The translations under genes and the position numbers were made by a program. Below the pieces are notes generated by a model. The model was not told the DNA's origin. It ran no database searches and worked only from the letters and a program-made list of their open reading frames with translations. A stretch of DNA of 43,678 bases from an uncultured Eubacterium sp. (GTDB lineage: Bacteria > Bacillota > Clostridia > Lachnospirales > Lachnospiraceae), in contig CANDMV010000016.1 in assembly GCA_947385875.1 (NCBI GenBank), positions 1-43,678 of the forward strand. Reading direction: 5' to 3'. Below are positions 43,492-43,678 of this stretch, piece after piece; positions within the stretch are counted from its first letter, which is position 1, and each line of letters begins with the position of its first letter.

Positions 43492-43678
43492 TTAACCTTT
43501 GACAGAGCCCGCCATAATGCCCGCATCAAAATATTTCTGGAAAAACGGATACATCACTAACAGCGGCAGGCTGGATATAATAATCGTCGCATATTTTAAA
43601 AGCTCTGCCAGCTGCGCCCTCTGCGCCGTACTCTGCATATCTGAGATCATGCCGGATTCCGGCTGGTTCTGGATCAGG
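43492..43678 (-). CDS. carbohydrate ABC permease, LplC type (5' end cut by window)
   Basis: The last 61 residues of a CUT1-type permease. It has a final membrane helix (YATIIISSLPLLVMYPFF) and the strongly conserved ending QKYFDAGIMAGSVKG, seen in LplC/YtcP partners of large sugar-binding lipoproteins. It lies directly upstream of the binding protein in the operon. The rest, and presumably the LplB partner, lie beyond the right edge. Confidence 0.9.
   Translation of the reverse strand, partial: LIQNQPESGMISDMQSTAQRAQLAELLKYATIIISSLPLLVMYPFFQKYFDAGIMAGSVKG

Noticed and set aside
1..43678. tRNA or rRNA genes
   Set aside because: No cloverleaf-like sequence or rRNA-like stretch was seen on reading; a covariance-model scan would be the decisive test.

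Overview
Organism: the gene content and order point to an anaerobic Firmicute of the Lachnospiraceae (Clostridia), probably a gut commensal. Reasons are the AT-rich spacers, strong AGGAGG-type ribosome sites, the polA / coaE / FtsA-like / YycJ-type hydrolase / ACT / PFL cluster, fragments of the Rpn and AAA-ATPase_like/PDDEXK_9 families that this group carries in many copies, and host- and plant-glycan genes. This assignment is an inference from families, not from a marker gene. Nearly every gene is on the minus strand, so transcription runs right to left. || Region 1 (1-8850): a small LexA-like winged-helix protein and a plus-strand bacteriohemerythrin, then an amino-acid biosynthesis block read leuB, ilvD, ilvB, serC, serA. 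leuB has a good promoter. Both spacers around ilvD are filled with degenerate 17-19 nt tandem repeats, and the ilvB-serC spacer holds a duplicated motif. || Region 2 (8850-11930): an accessory island with a decayed secreted amidase that still has a consensus promoter, a truncated Rpn-type nuclease, and an apparently intact HigBA toxin-antitoxin pair whose promoter predicts a leaderless toxin mRNA. || Region 3 (12020-25580): housekeeping genes on the minus strand: 4HBT thioesterase, polA, an in-frame coaE/FtsA-like fusion with an internal ribosome site, YycJ-type hydrolase, ACT protein, PFL/UPF0210 protein, CgeB-like glycosyltransferase, PurO-type IMP cyclohydrolase, tgt, yajC. || Region 4 (25600-26780): a repeat-rich junction with three consecutive inverted repeats and a frameshifted C-terminal fragment of an AAA-ATPase_like/PDDEXK_9 gene. 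|| Region 5 (26800-33950): carbohydrate genes: an AraC regulator, a GH88 unsaturated glucuronyl hydrolase and a GPH sugar symporter (host glycosaminoglycan or other uronide scavenging), a second AraC regulator, and a secreted polysaccharide deacetylase with two FN3-like modules. || Region 6 (34000-43678): a fructan/sucrose locus read right to left: LplC-type ABC permease (cut by the window edge), sugar-binding lipoprotein, intracellular GH32 invertase, a coupled protein of unknown function, a frameshifted LacI repressor, and a 1353-residue secreted multidomain GH32 enzyme. The simple model is that the big enzyme trims fructan outside the cell, the ABC importer takes up the products and the intracellular GH32 splits them. 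|| Points most worth a second look: the coaE-FtsA-like fusion with a dual start, the leaderless higB promoter, the 18-nt repeat arrays around ilvD, the broken LacI next to an intact enzyme operon, the G9 tract at the lipoprotein cleavage site, and several families of dispersed inverted repeats.
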